A DNA stretch of 64,000 nt from Ligilactobacillus aviarius (GTDB lineage Bacteria > Bacillota > Bacilli > Lactobacillales > Lactobacillaceae): positions 62,001-126,000 of the forward strand of contig NZ_LWUD01000051.1 of the NCBI RefSeq assembly GCF_001654615.1, read 5' to 3'. Position 1 is the stretch's first letter, and the number at the start of each line of letters is the position of its first letter. A program made the translations under genes and the position numbers. This document shows, piece after piece, positions 8,329-17,100 of this stretch. Under the pieces are notes generated by a model. The model had not been told where the DNA came from, searched no databases, and saw nothing but the letters and a program-made list of their open reading frames with translations.

Positions 8329-10062
8329 TTATTTATTTAAATTTTCTAATTTCCCTCTTGATTTATCATCAACCGCATAAATATACAACCCATGCACACC
8401 ACGAGTCATCAAGACATTCAGCGCATTTTGAATTAATGCTAATCCTACACTTTCACTTTTTTCTCCAAATTTACGATTACCTTTTGCTCTATCATCACAG
8501 CTTCTAGATTCGTCAAATATCACTTTACCATTTCGATATTTTACTGATGGCCCAATTATCAGTCCACAATAATTCAAGTCAAAACCTTGAACAGTAAAAA
8601 TTGAACCTACTTCATTAATAGTTTCCGGGATTTCAGCCCAGGCAACATCTTTTCTAGAATAATCAACTTGATAATTCCACGGTTTTTTCCAATCGCCAAT
8701 TTCAACGTTCCAAAACTCACCGTTTTCTTTTGCTTTACGTTTGTATTCCCAATCATAGGTTGCGACCATCCTTGAAATTCCATATTCTTGATCTTTATCT
8801 TTTTCTTTTATCGCCTGTTCTAAATTATATGGATCATCAAAGAATTTAATTTTATAATTATCATCTTGTGGAAGCGGTTTGATTTCTTGCTTATAAATAA
8901 AGTCCTTGATCCATTGACTTGTCTTACTATTTGCTTGCATCCGCATCTGATTTTCTAATCTTATGATATTCTTTCCAGCGAGTTTTTCTAATTCATTGAA
9001 ATCACTATCTCTTAGCATTTCATTTTTAGCTACCATTTGTCTTTCATCTAAGATAGCAATTACAACTTTTGCATGTGATAAAAAGTCTTTTAACTGATTT
9101 CCAGAAATATTATTACTAATTTTCTTCGTATAACTCTGATTAAATTGTGTAAGCAAAAGATGTGCTTCATCAATTAAAACAACATCTGCATAATCATTAT
9201 CTTTAAGAAATGCAATTGGCCTATCAATAACTGAATCTTTAAATCCTAACTTTTTAGATATTTCTTGATAAACCTTTTGTTGTTCATCATGACGGACAAA
9301 AATTCTAGCGTCAACATACTCTCCATTACTTAGTTTTGTCTTTTTTAAATCATAAAAAAGATTACTTAAAAGAACCGTTTTACCAGCACCAGCCTCACCT
9401 TCAACAAGAATCAATTGTCCTTGTTCGTTATTTTCAAGTGCTTCTTTAACCTTTTCATATATTTTCAATTTCGCTGTTAATTGCTCATTTGTCAATTTAT
9501 GGAAGGGAGAAGCTTTAAAAATCGCTGTATCTTTAATCAAAGACTCTGCTGGAAATAATTTTTTATTTTTCTGATGAAGTTTCTTCCACATTAACTTAAA
9601 AATTTCATCGCGCTCATCAGATGTATAATATTGACTTTGAAAATTATTCCTTCGATTATTTACCTTTTCAATTGCTGGAACGCTTGATAAATAAAGCATT
9701 AATTGATTTTCTATATCTAATGTTAATGACTTATTAAAATGATTGTGTCCGATAACGTACATTTCTGAGTCGTTTGCTTTTTCTAAATCTTGCCAATCTT
9801 TACGATTTTCATCCTTAGGATCGACTTTTAAATGTTCAAGTGTTCTTTGGCGAATATCGTTAGTTTCTCCAACATATACTCGATATTTATCTTTACGTTT
9901 CTCATCTTCAATAATATAAACTGTTGGATAATTTACAATATATTCCTTTTTCTCTTCATTAATTTGATTTGCCACATCGTTGCTTAAATCTTCAATTCCC
10001 CAATTTTCCATATTATGATATTTAGTTTTATAAATTACTGGCTCATTAATTTTTTTAGACAT
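8329..10062 (-). CDS. GIY-YIG nuclease fused to DUF2075/SF1-type helicase
   Basis: Fusion protein of 577 aa. Residues about 45-125 form a GIY-YIG fold: VYI (48-50), VYVG (62-65), ETNDIRQRTLEH with Arg71/Arg73, and a candidate catalytic Glu118 in DIENQLML. Residues about 200-577 form a DUF2075/Schlafen-3-like SF1 NTPase: Walker A GEAGAGKT (222-229), Walker B DVVLIDEAH (294-302), and C-terminal motifs IFTVQGFDLNYCGLIIG and NVLMTRGVHGLYIY. It is translationally coupled to the upstream pyrophosphatase (8-nt overlap) and 21 bp before the McrB start, so it is part of the same operon. Helicase-nuclease fusions of this kind occur in defence islands; its own mechanism is not established here. Confidence 0.85.
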   Translation of the reverse strand: MSKKINEPVIYKTKYHNMENWGIEDLSNDVANQINEEKKEYIVNYPTVYIIEDEKRKDKYRVYVGETNDIRQRTLEHLKVDPKDENRKDWQDLEKANDSEMYVIGHNHFNKSLTLDIENQLMLYLSSVPAIEKVNNRRNNFQSQYYTSDERDEIFKLMWKKLHQKNKKLFPAESLIKDTAIFKASPFHKLTNEQLTAKLKIYEKVKEALENNEQGQLILVEGEAGAGKTVLLSNLFYDLKKTKLSNGEYVDARIFVRHDEQQKVYQEISKKLGFKDSVIDRPIAFLKDNDYADVVLIDEAHLLLTQFNQSYTKKISNNISGNQLKDFLSHAKVVIAILDERQMVAKNEMLRDSDFNELEKLAGKNIIRLENQMRMQANSKTSQWIKDFIYKQEIKPLPQDDNYKIKFFDDPYNLEQAIKEKDKDQEYGISRMVATYDWEYKRKAKENGEFWNVEIGDWKKPWNYQVDYSRKDVAWAEIPETINEVGSIFTVQGFDLNYCGLIIGPSVKYRNGKVIFDESRSCDDRAKGNRKFGEKSESVGLALIQNALNVLMTRGVHGLYIYAVDDKSRGKLENLNK

Positions 10063-10369
10063 TCTTATCTTCCTTCCAATGCCGTCCCTTATTATATTCG
10101 AGTTTCGCCTTCATCACGTCAATTGGATCAATTTTTAACTGATCACACATATAAAATAGATAAATCAATGTATCGGCAATTTCACCCTTTAAATGCGTCG
10201 TTTCCTCATCAGTTAGTTGGTCAGTCGTTTCCTTCCACTGGAAAATCTCCATGATTTCGGCCGCTTCGATATTTACCGCCTCCGCCAAATTCTTCAGGTT
10301 ATGATACTCATCCCATCCCCGTGAATGTCTGAATTCGACAAGTTCGTGCATTAATTTTTGGTGATCCAT
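10055..10369 (-). CDS. MazG-fold nucleotide pyrophosphohydrolase, DCTPP1-like (copy 1)
   Basis: Protein of 104 aa, all-alpha NTP pyrophosphatase. It has the DCTPP1/RS21-C6 pattern: RGWDEYHNLKNLAEAVNIEAAEIMEIFQWK, then EIADTLIYL and KAKLEYNKGRHW. The acidic EAAE...E..D residues bind Mg. Characterised relatives hydrolyse dCTP and prefer 5-modified dCTPs, cleaning nucleotide pools. ATG 10369 is chosen because AAAGGAG sits 8 nt before it; a longer frame from 10393 runs through that site. It is the first gene of the helicase-McrB-McrC operon. A close copy (roughly three quarters identical) lies at 29989-30288 before the second McrBC pair. Confidence 0.88.
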   Translation of the reverse strand: MDHQKLMHELVEFRHSRGWDEYHNLKNLAEAVNIEAAEIMEIFQWKETTDQLTDEETTHLKGEIADTLIYLFYMCDQLKIDPIDVMKAKLEYNKGRHWKEDKNV

Positions 10370-10393
10370 CGTAATTACTCCTTTAAGTCTCAA

Positions 10394-10602
10394 TATTATC
10401 TGTTATTATATCGCAAAATCGGCTTAAAAAATAAACCCTTCTTCCAAAATAAGATACATATAAAATTTTCTCTAACTCAAAAAATCATCAACCGCATAAT
10501 GCAGTCAATGCCTTACAATTTCAATGTTGAAATGCTGCCCGATAACCTTCAATAATTCAACAAGAAGGACTAACTCAGTTTGTATTTTCTTTGAGATTAA
10601 AT
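10394..10602. other. intergenic region holding a remnant of a 12372-type gene
   Basis: The stretch 10530-10562 nearly repeats the 3' end of the gene at 12372-12647; both encode the tail EGYRAAF on the minus strand. The rest of the similarity is lost and frames are broken, so this is a degraded copy. No intact gene or clear terminator was seen here. Confidence 0.6.
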
Positions 10603-11163
10603 TTAAACTGATAATTTTTTCAATGGTTTATATGAATGAAACAACACCGCAACAATATATACAGAGACTATTCTATCTAAAAGATCAGTTAAAACTTGAA
10701 CAATAAAAATTGCCCAAAACTTGCTTAATCCAATCCCAAACAGTAATTGGACAATAATCGATGAGCCTGAAGATGTAACTCCACCAAACGCTAAGTAAGT
10801 AATTGCCGTTGACAAAATCGTTCCCGGTAATGAGATTAACAGTGCAACAATCCAAACTTTACTAAAACGATCCGGACTAATTTTGCGATACAGAAAACCT
10901 GCCAAACACCCTAAAACTAACGCAACCGGAATGTAATACATTGATGTTAAATCTGTTGTCAATCCCATAATGACGTCAGTAATTCCACCGGCTAGCATTC
11001 CCCAAATCGGGCCAAAAAGTGCCGCTCCTAAAATCGTTCCAATTGAATCTAAATAAATTGGTAACCGCAACATTAAAGCTAAATTACTTCCAACAATGTT
11101 CAGTACGATACAAAACGCTAAAATTGTTATTTTCTTTACTGAAACTTTCTTTGAACTTTTCAT
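10603..11163 (-). CDS. ECF transporter S component
   Basis: Integral membrane protein of 186 aa with about five or six hydrophobic segments and the ECF S-component look: ITILAFCIVLNIVGSNL, GTILGAALFGPIWGMLAGGITDVI, YYIPVALVLGCLAGFLYRK. S components bind a vitamin or nucleobase-like substrate and work with a shared EcfA/A'/T module, encoded elsewhere. The start overlaps the stop of the nucleoside hydrolase gene (TAATG), implying a joint function in nucleoside or nucleobase uptake. ECF and IunH-type pairs are known in queuosine/queuine salvage (QrtT/QueK type), which is one possible role; hydroxymethylpyrimidine, purine or riboside uptake are others. Confidence 0.8.
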   Translation of the reverse strand: MKSSKKVSVKKITILAFCIVLNIVGSNLALMLRLPIYLDSIGTILGAALFGPIWGMLAGGITDVIMGLTTDLTSMYYIPVALVLGCLAGFLYRKISPDRFSKVWIVALLISLPGTILSTAITYLAFGGVTSSGSSIIVQLLFGIGLSKFWAIFIVQVLTDLLDRIVSVYIVAVLFHSYKPLKKLSV

Positions 11164-12152
11164 TAATCTTTCTCCCCCATAATTGCTGGTAAAATTTGAT
11201 CAAGTAACCCTAAATCAATTTCGGCTATTCGGTTTAAAAATAGTTTCATAAATTTAATTGAATCAACTTGCGTCAAAACTTTGGCATTGGCATCATGATG
11301 GTAAAAGCTCTTTTCATCAACTATTGATTGCCCATTGCCAATCCCCGAATCTGTATTAATTTGAACATAACTCTTAAATCCACTACAAATCTCAGGATCC
11401 AATAGGAGCGCAACAGTCAACGGGTCATTAATAACACACCCAATAACTTTTTCTTGTTTCCAGTGAAAATCAAAATAAAAACGTGTTATTTTTCTTATTA
11501 CAGAGGCAACTTCACTATTTTCTTGCTGGATTAACTCTAATATATTAGGAGTTAAGACGATCTTTCGAGTTACATCTAGTCCAACCATTGTTATCAAAAC
11601 AGGTGAATGCTTATAAACATATGAAGCAGCATCTGGATCACACCAATAGTTATACTCTGCGACTGGTGAACAGTTTCCATAAGACTTAAATGCGCCACCC
11701 ATTGAAATTAACGCTTTACATTTTTTCCACGCTTGAATATCTTTTTGCATTGCAATTGCAATATTTGTCAAAGGACCAATCGCAATAACCGTAACATCTG
11801 AATTTGCCATTAATGTTTTATTTAGAAATTCACTCGCATTTTGACGACAAATTCCATTCGTTACATCTTCAAAATCACTTTCACCTAAGCCATCTTCACC
11901 GTGAGTATCTTGAGCACTTATGTATGGCTTTTTTAACGGTTTTTGAGCACCAGCATATACAGGAATATCTAATCGATTAGTAATCTTTAAAACTTTTAAT
12001 GCGTTTTTTACACCTTGTTCAACTGGCACATTTCCAGCAACAATCGTTATTCCCATCACATCTAACTCAGGAGACCTTAATGCCAGCCATAACGCCAGAA
12101 AATCATCTATTCCCGGATCACAATCAATAACAACTTTTTTCCTTTTATTCAT
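11163..12152 (-). CDS. inosine-uridine-type nucleoside N-ribohydrolase
   Basis: Cytoplasmic nucleoside hydrolase of 329 aa that splits ribonucleosides into base and ribose. The N-terminal calcium-binding signature DCDPGIDD is clear, with TIVAGNVPVEQGVKNALKVL after it and AIGPLTNIAIAMQ and EYNYWCDPDAA further on. Start ATG 12152 is chosen: GGAGG lies 9 nt upstream, whereas the in-frame GTG at 12161 abuts it. It forms a two-gene operon with the ECF S component. Substrate class cannot be read from sequence; a purine/pyrimidine ribonucleoside or a queuosine nucleoside is possible. Confidence 0.88.
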   Translation of the reverse strand: MNKRKKVVIDCDPGIDDFLALWLALRSPELDVMGITIVAGNVPVEQGVKNALKVLKITNRLDIPVYAGAQKPLKKPYISAQDTHGEDGLGESDFEDVTNGICRQNASEFLNKTLMANSDVTVIAIGPLTNIAIAMQKDIQAWKKCKALISMGGAFKSYGNCSPVAEYNYWCDPDAASYVYKHSPVLITMVGLDVTRKIVLTPNILELIQQENSEVASVIRKITRFYFDFHWKQEKVIGCVINDPLTVALLLDPEICSGFKSYVQINTDSGIGNGQSIVDEKSFYHHDANAKVLTQVDSIKFMKLFLNRIAEIDLGLLDQILPAIMGEKD

Positions 12153-12327
12153 AACTTTCACCCTCCAAAAAATTGATAATAATTATTCCTCATTAATTTA
12201 TAAACTATATCCGCCATACTATCTTTTATTAGTCGTTTTTTCTAAAAAAATAATAGTTTTTTTGCTATGATTAAAAAAATTATTGTCTTTATTGTATCAC
12301 GAGAATCACTTTAGAAAACATTCTAAT

Positions 12328-12369
12328 AAAAAAAGCTCTGCTTAATGACTTCAACATTAAACAGAGTTC
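12328..12369 (-). terminator. terminator of the small hypothetical gene
   Basis: On the minus strand, arms AACTCTGTTTAATG and CATTAAGCAGAG are followed by a run of seven T. It lies immediately downstream of the 12372-12647 gene. Confidence 0.85.
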
Positions 12370-12371
12370 CT

Positions 12372-12647
12372 TTACATTTTAAACGCTGCCCGATAACCTT
12401 CAATGTAATCAACGATTTCGTGCAACTTCCCATGAAATAATTGATTGAGTTTTTTAAATAATTTTAACGGGAAAAAGCGAAAATGATTAAATCGATCTGC
12501 TTTCCCTTTTTGAAATCCTAATTCATAGTCATCACGGACATCGCGAACAGGATTTTCGTAATGATATTCATATTTACCGTCATGGTAATTTCCATAATCA
12601 CCATTTTCATAATGCTTTTTAACGTAGTCATGTAGCTGTGAATTCAT
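12372..12647 (-). CDS. small hypothetical protein, Tyr/His-rich
   Basis: Protein of 91 aa, not recognised. The N-terminal half is rich in Tyr, His, Asp and Asn (YGNYHDGKYEYHYENPVRD). The second half is basic and aromatic (FNHFRFFPLKLFKKL) and ends VDYIEGYRAAFKM. There is no signal peptide or membrane segment. Start ATG follows GGGAG by 6 nt, and a strong terminator follows the stop. A degraded second copy of its 3' end lies about 1.8 kb away at 10530-10562. Likely a lineage-specific protein. Confidence 0.65.
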   Translation of the reverse strand: MNSQLHDYVKKHYENGDYGNYHDGKYEYHYENPVRDVRDDYELGFQKGKADRFNHFRFFPLKLFKKLNQLFHGKLHEIVDYIEGYRAAFKM

Positions 12648-12689
12648 CTTTTTCTCCCTTATTTCTAAATTATTTTAAATAATAATACA

Positions 12690-13889
12690 TTACTGAATCT
12701 TTTGCAATAATCGGCGAACGTCCATCGCAATCATTTGCTCTTCATCAGTTGGAATTACAAAAGCCTGAATACTTGAATTGTCACCGGAAATTAACCGTTT
12801 TTCTCCGCGAACATCATTCCGTTTATGATCAACCGTTAATCCCAGATAATTGAAATGCTTTAAAATCTGTTCACGAACTTCGATCGCATTTTCACCAATT
12901 CCGGCAGTAAACGTAATAGCGTCGATTCCTTGCAACTCCGCAATATATTGTCCAATGTACCGAATCACACTGTTGACATACAATTCAATTGCTAACTGCG
13001 CCCGTTGATTGCCTTCAGCTGCGGCCTGTTCAACATCCCGCATGTCAGCTGAAACACCTGAAACGCCCTTGAATCCAGATTTCTTATTTAAGATGTAGAT
13101 CATTTCATCAATTTTGTTAATATGTAACTTCTTCATGATATATGAGACAAGCGAAACATCGACATCGCCAGAACGCGTTGCCATCTGCACCCCTGAAAGC
13201 GGCGTGAAGCCCATTGAAATATCATATGATTTTCCATTTTTGATTGCGCAAATCGACGAACCAGCTCCTAAATGACATGAAATCATCGTTAATTCATCAA
13301 GCGACTTATTCATCATCGCTGCGGTCTGCATCGCAATGTATTGATGGCTGATTCCGTGCGCCCCGTACCGCCGAACATGATACTTCGAATACCATTCATA
13401 CGGAACACTATACATAAAATTTTTCTCCGGTACGGTATGGTGAAATGACGTATCAAACGCTGCCACGCCCATTGCATGCGGCAACAACTTCTTACAAATC
13501 TTAATTCCAGTCAAATTTGCCGGATTATGCAACGGTGCCAGTTCCGATAACGCATCGATCTTATTCATCACATCTTCAGTAATTACAACCGACCGATCAA
13601 AATATTCGCCGCCAGCAACAACCCGGTGCCCAACCGCCTGAATCTCATTTAAATTTGAAATAATTCCTAACTTGATCAATTGATCGAAAATAAATTGCAA
13701 TGCAGTCGTATGGTTGGGAATGTTAGTGGTAAACCTCGCAACCTGTTCCCCATACCTGATCTTGATTGGTGATTCTTGTTGGCTAATGCGTTCAACTAAC
13801 CCTCGTGCAATGACTGCTTCCCCTCGGTCATCGAAAAGTTTGAACTTCAAACTCGAACTTCCACAGTTGATTACTAAAATTTTATTCAT
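12690..13889 (-). CDS. ackA: acetate kinase
   Basis: Acetate kinase, 399 aa, full length for the family. It converts acetyl phosphate and ADP to acetate and ATP, the ATP-yielding step of the Pta-AckA branch. Motifs: INCGSSSLKFKL at the N-terminus, AFDTSFH, HLGAGSSICAI, GFTPLSGVQMATRSGDVD and FTAGIGENA. It is monocistronic as seen here, with an AAGGAGG site before ATG 13889. A cre-like sequence lies about 40 bp upstream and an AT-rich tandem repeat block further up. Confidence 0.97.
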   Translation of the reverse strand: MNKILVINCGSSSLKFKLFDDRGEAVIARGLVERISQQESPIKIRYGEQVARFTTNIPNHTTALQFIFDQLIKLGIISNLNEIQAVGHRVVAGGEYFDRSVVITEDVMNKIDALSELAPLHNPANLTGIKICKKLLPHAMGVAAFDTSFHHTVPEKNFMYSVPYEWYSKYHVRRYGAHGISHQYIAMQTAAMMNKSLDELTMISCHLGAGSSICAIKNGKSYDISMGFTPLSGVQMATRSGDVDVSLVSYIMKKLHINKIDEMIYILNKKSGFKGVSGVSADMRDVEQAAAEGNQRAQLAIELYVNSVIRYIGQYIAELQGIDAITFTAGIGENAIEVREQILKHFNYLGLTVDHKRNDVRGEKRLISGDNSSIQAFVIPTDEEQMIAMDVRRLLQKIQ

Positions 13890-13927
13890 AAAAAATGCCT
13901 CCTTTGTAATTTAATTTTATGATGTAA

Positions 13928-13941
13928 TGGAGGCGGTTTCA
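13928..13941. promoter_or_regulatory. candidate CcpA cre site upstream of ackA
   Basis: On the minus strand, TGAAACCGCCTCCA matches 12 of 14 positions of the TGNAARCGNWNNCA cre pattern. ackA is a known CcpA-activated gene in Bacillus, so the location is sensible. Single near-matches occur by chance, so confidence is moderate. Confidence 0.45.
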
Positions 13942-13960
13942 ATATAAATTTAAATCGAAG

Positions 13961-14062
13961 AATTATAATTACATTTATAAAAAATTAAAAAATCCGTTTA
14001 ATTATAATTATGTTTATAGAAATTGAAAATTTTAGCTTAATTATAAATGTGTTTATAGTTGT
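13961..14062. repeat. AT-rich 39-bp direct repeats upstream of ackA
   Basis: Two full copies and one partial copy of a 39-bp unit begin at 13961, 14000 and 14039. Each starts AATTATAATTA or AATTATAAATG and continues with TTTATA. The minus-strand reading offers several TATAAT-like sequences facing ackA. It lies between the ackA promoter region and the CRISPR terminator. Confidence 0.6.
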
Positions 14063-14070
14063 CACGAATA

Positions 14071-14101
14071 CAAAAAATTATCTCTAAATTCAGAGATAAT
14101 T
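14071..14101 (-). terminator. intrinsic terminator of the CRISPR array
   Basis: Perfect 10-bp arms AATTATCTCT and AGAGATAATT enclose a 6-nt loop and are followed on the minus strand by a T-run. The hairpin begins 4 nt after the truncated terminal repeat (14106-14125), so it ends the pre-crRNA transcript. It also shows that the array is read on the minus strand. Confidence 0.85.
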
Positions 14102-14105
14102 CTCA

Positions 14106-17100
14106 ATTTAACATCCTTCTGAAACAATTGTCTTGGGTTATCAATCCAACAGCCTGTACTTAAACTTATTGATTTAACATCCTTCTGAAACTTATCCGAT
14201 GTGCCTTGAAAAATGTGGCACGTACTTAAACTTATTGATTTAACATCCTTCTGAAACAACATCTTTATAAAAATTCATTGGTTGATTGTACTTAAACTTA
14301 TTGATTTAACATCCTTCTGAAACCGCATTGCGGGGCATGTTCAAGGGGACGCAGTACTTAAACTTATTGATTTAACATCCTTCTGAAACGTAACTGTTAT
14401 GCAAAAAAATTTCGGGGGAGTACTTAAACTTATTGATTTAACATCCTTCTGAAACCACTTGAACACCTAATTGTGCATTTCCGCCGTACTTAAACTTATT
14501 GATTTAACATCCTTCTGAAACGTACGCGAATCACAATTTGATTAATCAGAAGTACTTAAACTTATTGATTTAACATCCTTCTGAAACATAATTATCGCGC
14601 ATTTTATTCCGTAACGAGTACTTAAACTTATTGATTTAACATCCTTCTGAAACAAGTAAAGCAAACGGCGGATAGTTTGCAAAGTACTTAAACTTATTGA
14701 TTTAACATCCTTCTGAAACTCATTTCATGACCCTCCTTAACTTCTGAATGTACTTAAACTTATTGATTTAACATCCTTCTGAAACCAAGGTTGAACGGTT
14801 TGCCAATAGTAAGCAAGTACTTAAACTTATTGATTTAACATCCTTCTGAAACATGATTCAATGTTTACTACTGTTGATAATAGTACTTAAACTTATTGAT
14901 TTAACATCCTTCTGAAACACTATCTAAGTGTGAAATCACAAAAATATAGTACTTAAACTTATTGATTTAACATCCTTCTGAAACATGTGATATAATAATG
15001 TTAAACGATAATAAGTACTTAAACTTATTGATTTAACATCCTTCTGAAACAGTGAAAAACATCGAAAAGCTGAGAGGTAGGTACTTAAACTTATTGATTT
15101 AACATCCTTCTGAAACGTCTTAGCGCGTCGCTCAAGGGGTTTAGCGGTACTTAAACTTATTGATTTAACATCCTTCTGAAACCATTAAAACAGACAGCAA
15201 ACAGCTTGCAATGTACTTAAACTTATTGATTTAACATCCTTCTGAAACACTTACAAGTATAAAGTTACATTCTCCAAAGTACTTAAACTTATTGAGTTAA
15301 CATCCTTCTGAAACGCCTTAACTATAACACGCGATGTTAAAAAAGTACTTAAACTTATTGATTTAACATCCTTCTGAAACCGGAGTGCCTGAACGGCGCT
15401 TTTTTTATTTGTACTTAAACTTATTGATTTAACATCCTTCTGAAACAAGGGACGAAAGTGATTGGGCGCTCGTAAAGTACTTAAACTTATTGATTTAACA
15501 TCCTTCTGAAACGATTAGGCTTTACTGGAACTATTCCTAAGCGTACTTAAACTTATTGATTTAACATCCTTCTGAAACGTTGCGCGATAGTTTTAAGTTA
15601 TATGCGCAGTACTTAAACTTATTGATTTAACATCCTTCTGAAACGTTGCGCGATAGTTTTAAGTTATATGCGCAGTACTTAAACTTATTGATTTAACATC
15701 CTTCTGAAACGCATACTCAAAAGATTGTGAACTTGGTTGTGTACTTAAACTTATTGATTTAACATCCTTCTGAAACCCGCGTTGGAAACGATTTTTTTGC
15801 CTTTAAGTACTTAAACTTATTGATTTAACATCCTTCTGAAACATAACTTGACGCATGGCGCTAATCGCTAAAGTACTTAAACTTATTGATTTAACATCCT
15901 TCTGAAACTTATAATAACGGAAATACCATCTGGGTACCGTACTTAAACTTATTGATTTAACATCCTTCTGAAACCTTTAATGCTAATATCGACACATTGG
16001 TCGTGTACTTAAACTTATTGATTTAACATCCTTCTGAAACTAACCAGGGCGTCCGTTTCAATATCAACGGGTACTTAAACTTATTGATTTAACATCCTTC
16101 TGAAACCGTACTCAATCACTATACATTCCTTTCTTTGTACTTAAACTTATTGATTTAACATCCTTCTGAAACCAAGTGGTACCCAATACAACATTTTAAT
16201 ATGTACTTAAACTTATTGATTTAACATCCTTCTGAAACATGCCATTCTTTAAACCTCCATAAGCTTAAGTACTTAAACTTATTGATTTAACATCCTTCTG
16301 AAACATGGATTAGGAATAAATGCTTCAGCAACTAGTACTTAAACTTATTGATTTAACATCCTTCTGAAACTAATAACCTGCTTGATTGAGAATCATTTCC
16401 GTACTTAAACTTATTGATTTAACATCCTTCTGAAACCATACGTTGTGGCTTCTGCGTTTGAAAACTGTACTTAAACTTATTGATTTAACATCCTTCTGAA
16501 ACAGTCTGTGTAAGACAAATCGGGATTGTCTTGTACTTAAACTTATTGATTTAACATCCTTCTGAAACAGTTATTCCGGCGCAGGTTACGGTTTGCCCGT
16601 ACTTAAACTTATTGATTTAACATCCTTCTGAAACATGACACAAAGAAGAATTTTGATCCAAAGAGTACTTAAACTTATTGATTTAACATCCTTCTGAAAC
16701 TGGGACGGTACAGCGTTTAGCGGAAATAAGGTACTTAAACTTATTGATTTAACATCCTTCTGAAACTCTTGGGAATATCATGAAGTATCTCACCCGGTAC
16801 TTAAACTTATTGATTTAACATCCTTCTGAAACCCATCTGATATTTTCCTTTCGTGTAAATAAGTACTTAAACTTATTGATTTAACATCCTTCTGAAACGT
16901 GAAGGTGAAGTATATCATCCATTAAATAGTACTTAAACTTATTGATTTAACATCCTTCTGAAACATAACTTGACGCATGGCGCTAATCGCTAAAGTACTT
17001 AAACTTATTGATTTAACATCCTTCTGAAACTTATAATAACGGAAATACCATCTGGGTACCGTACTTAAACTTATTGATTTAACATCCTTCTGAAACTCCG

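Noticed and set aside
10370-10393. Longer start of the first pyrophosphatase
   Set aside because: The AAAGGAG site lies inside the longer reading, and the paralogue aligns from MDHQKLM.
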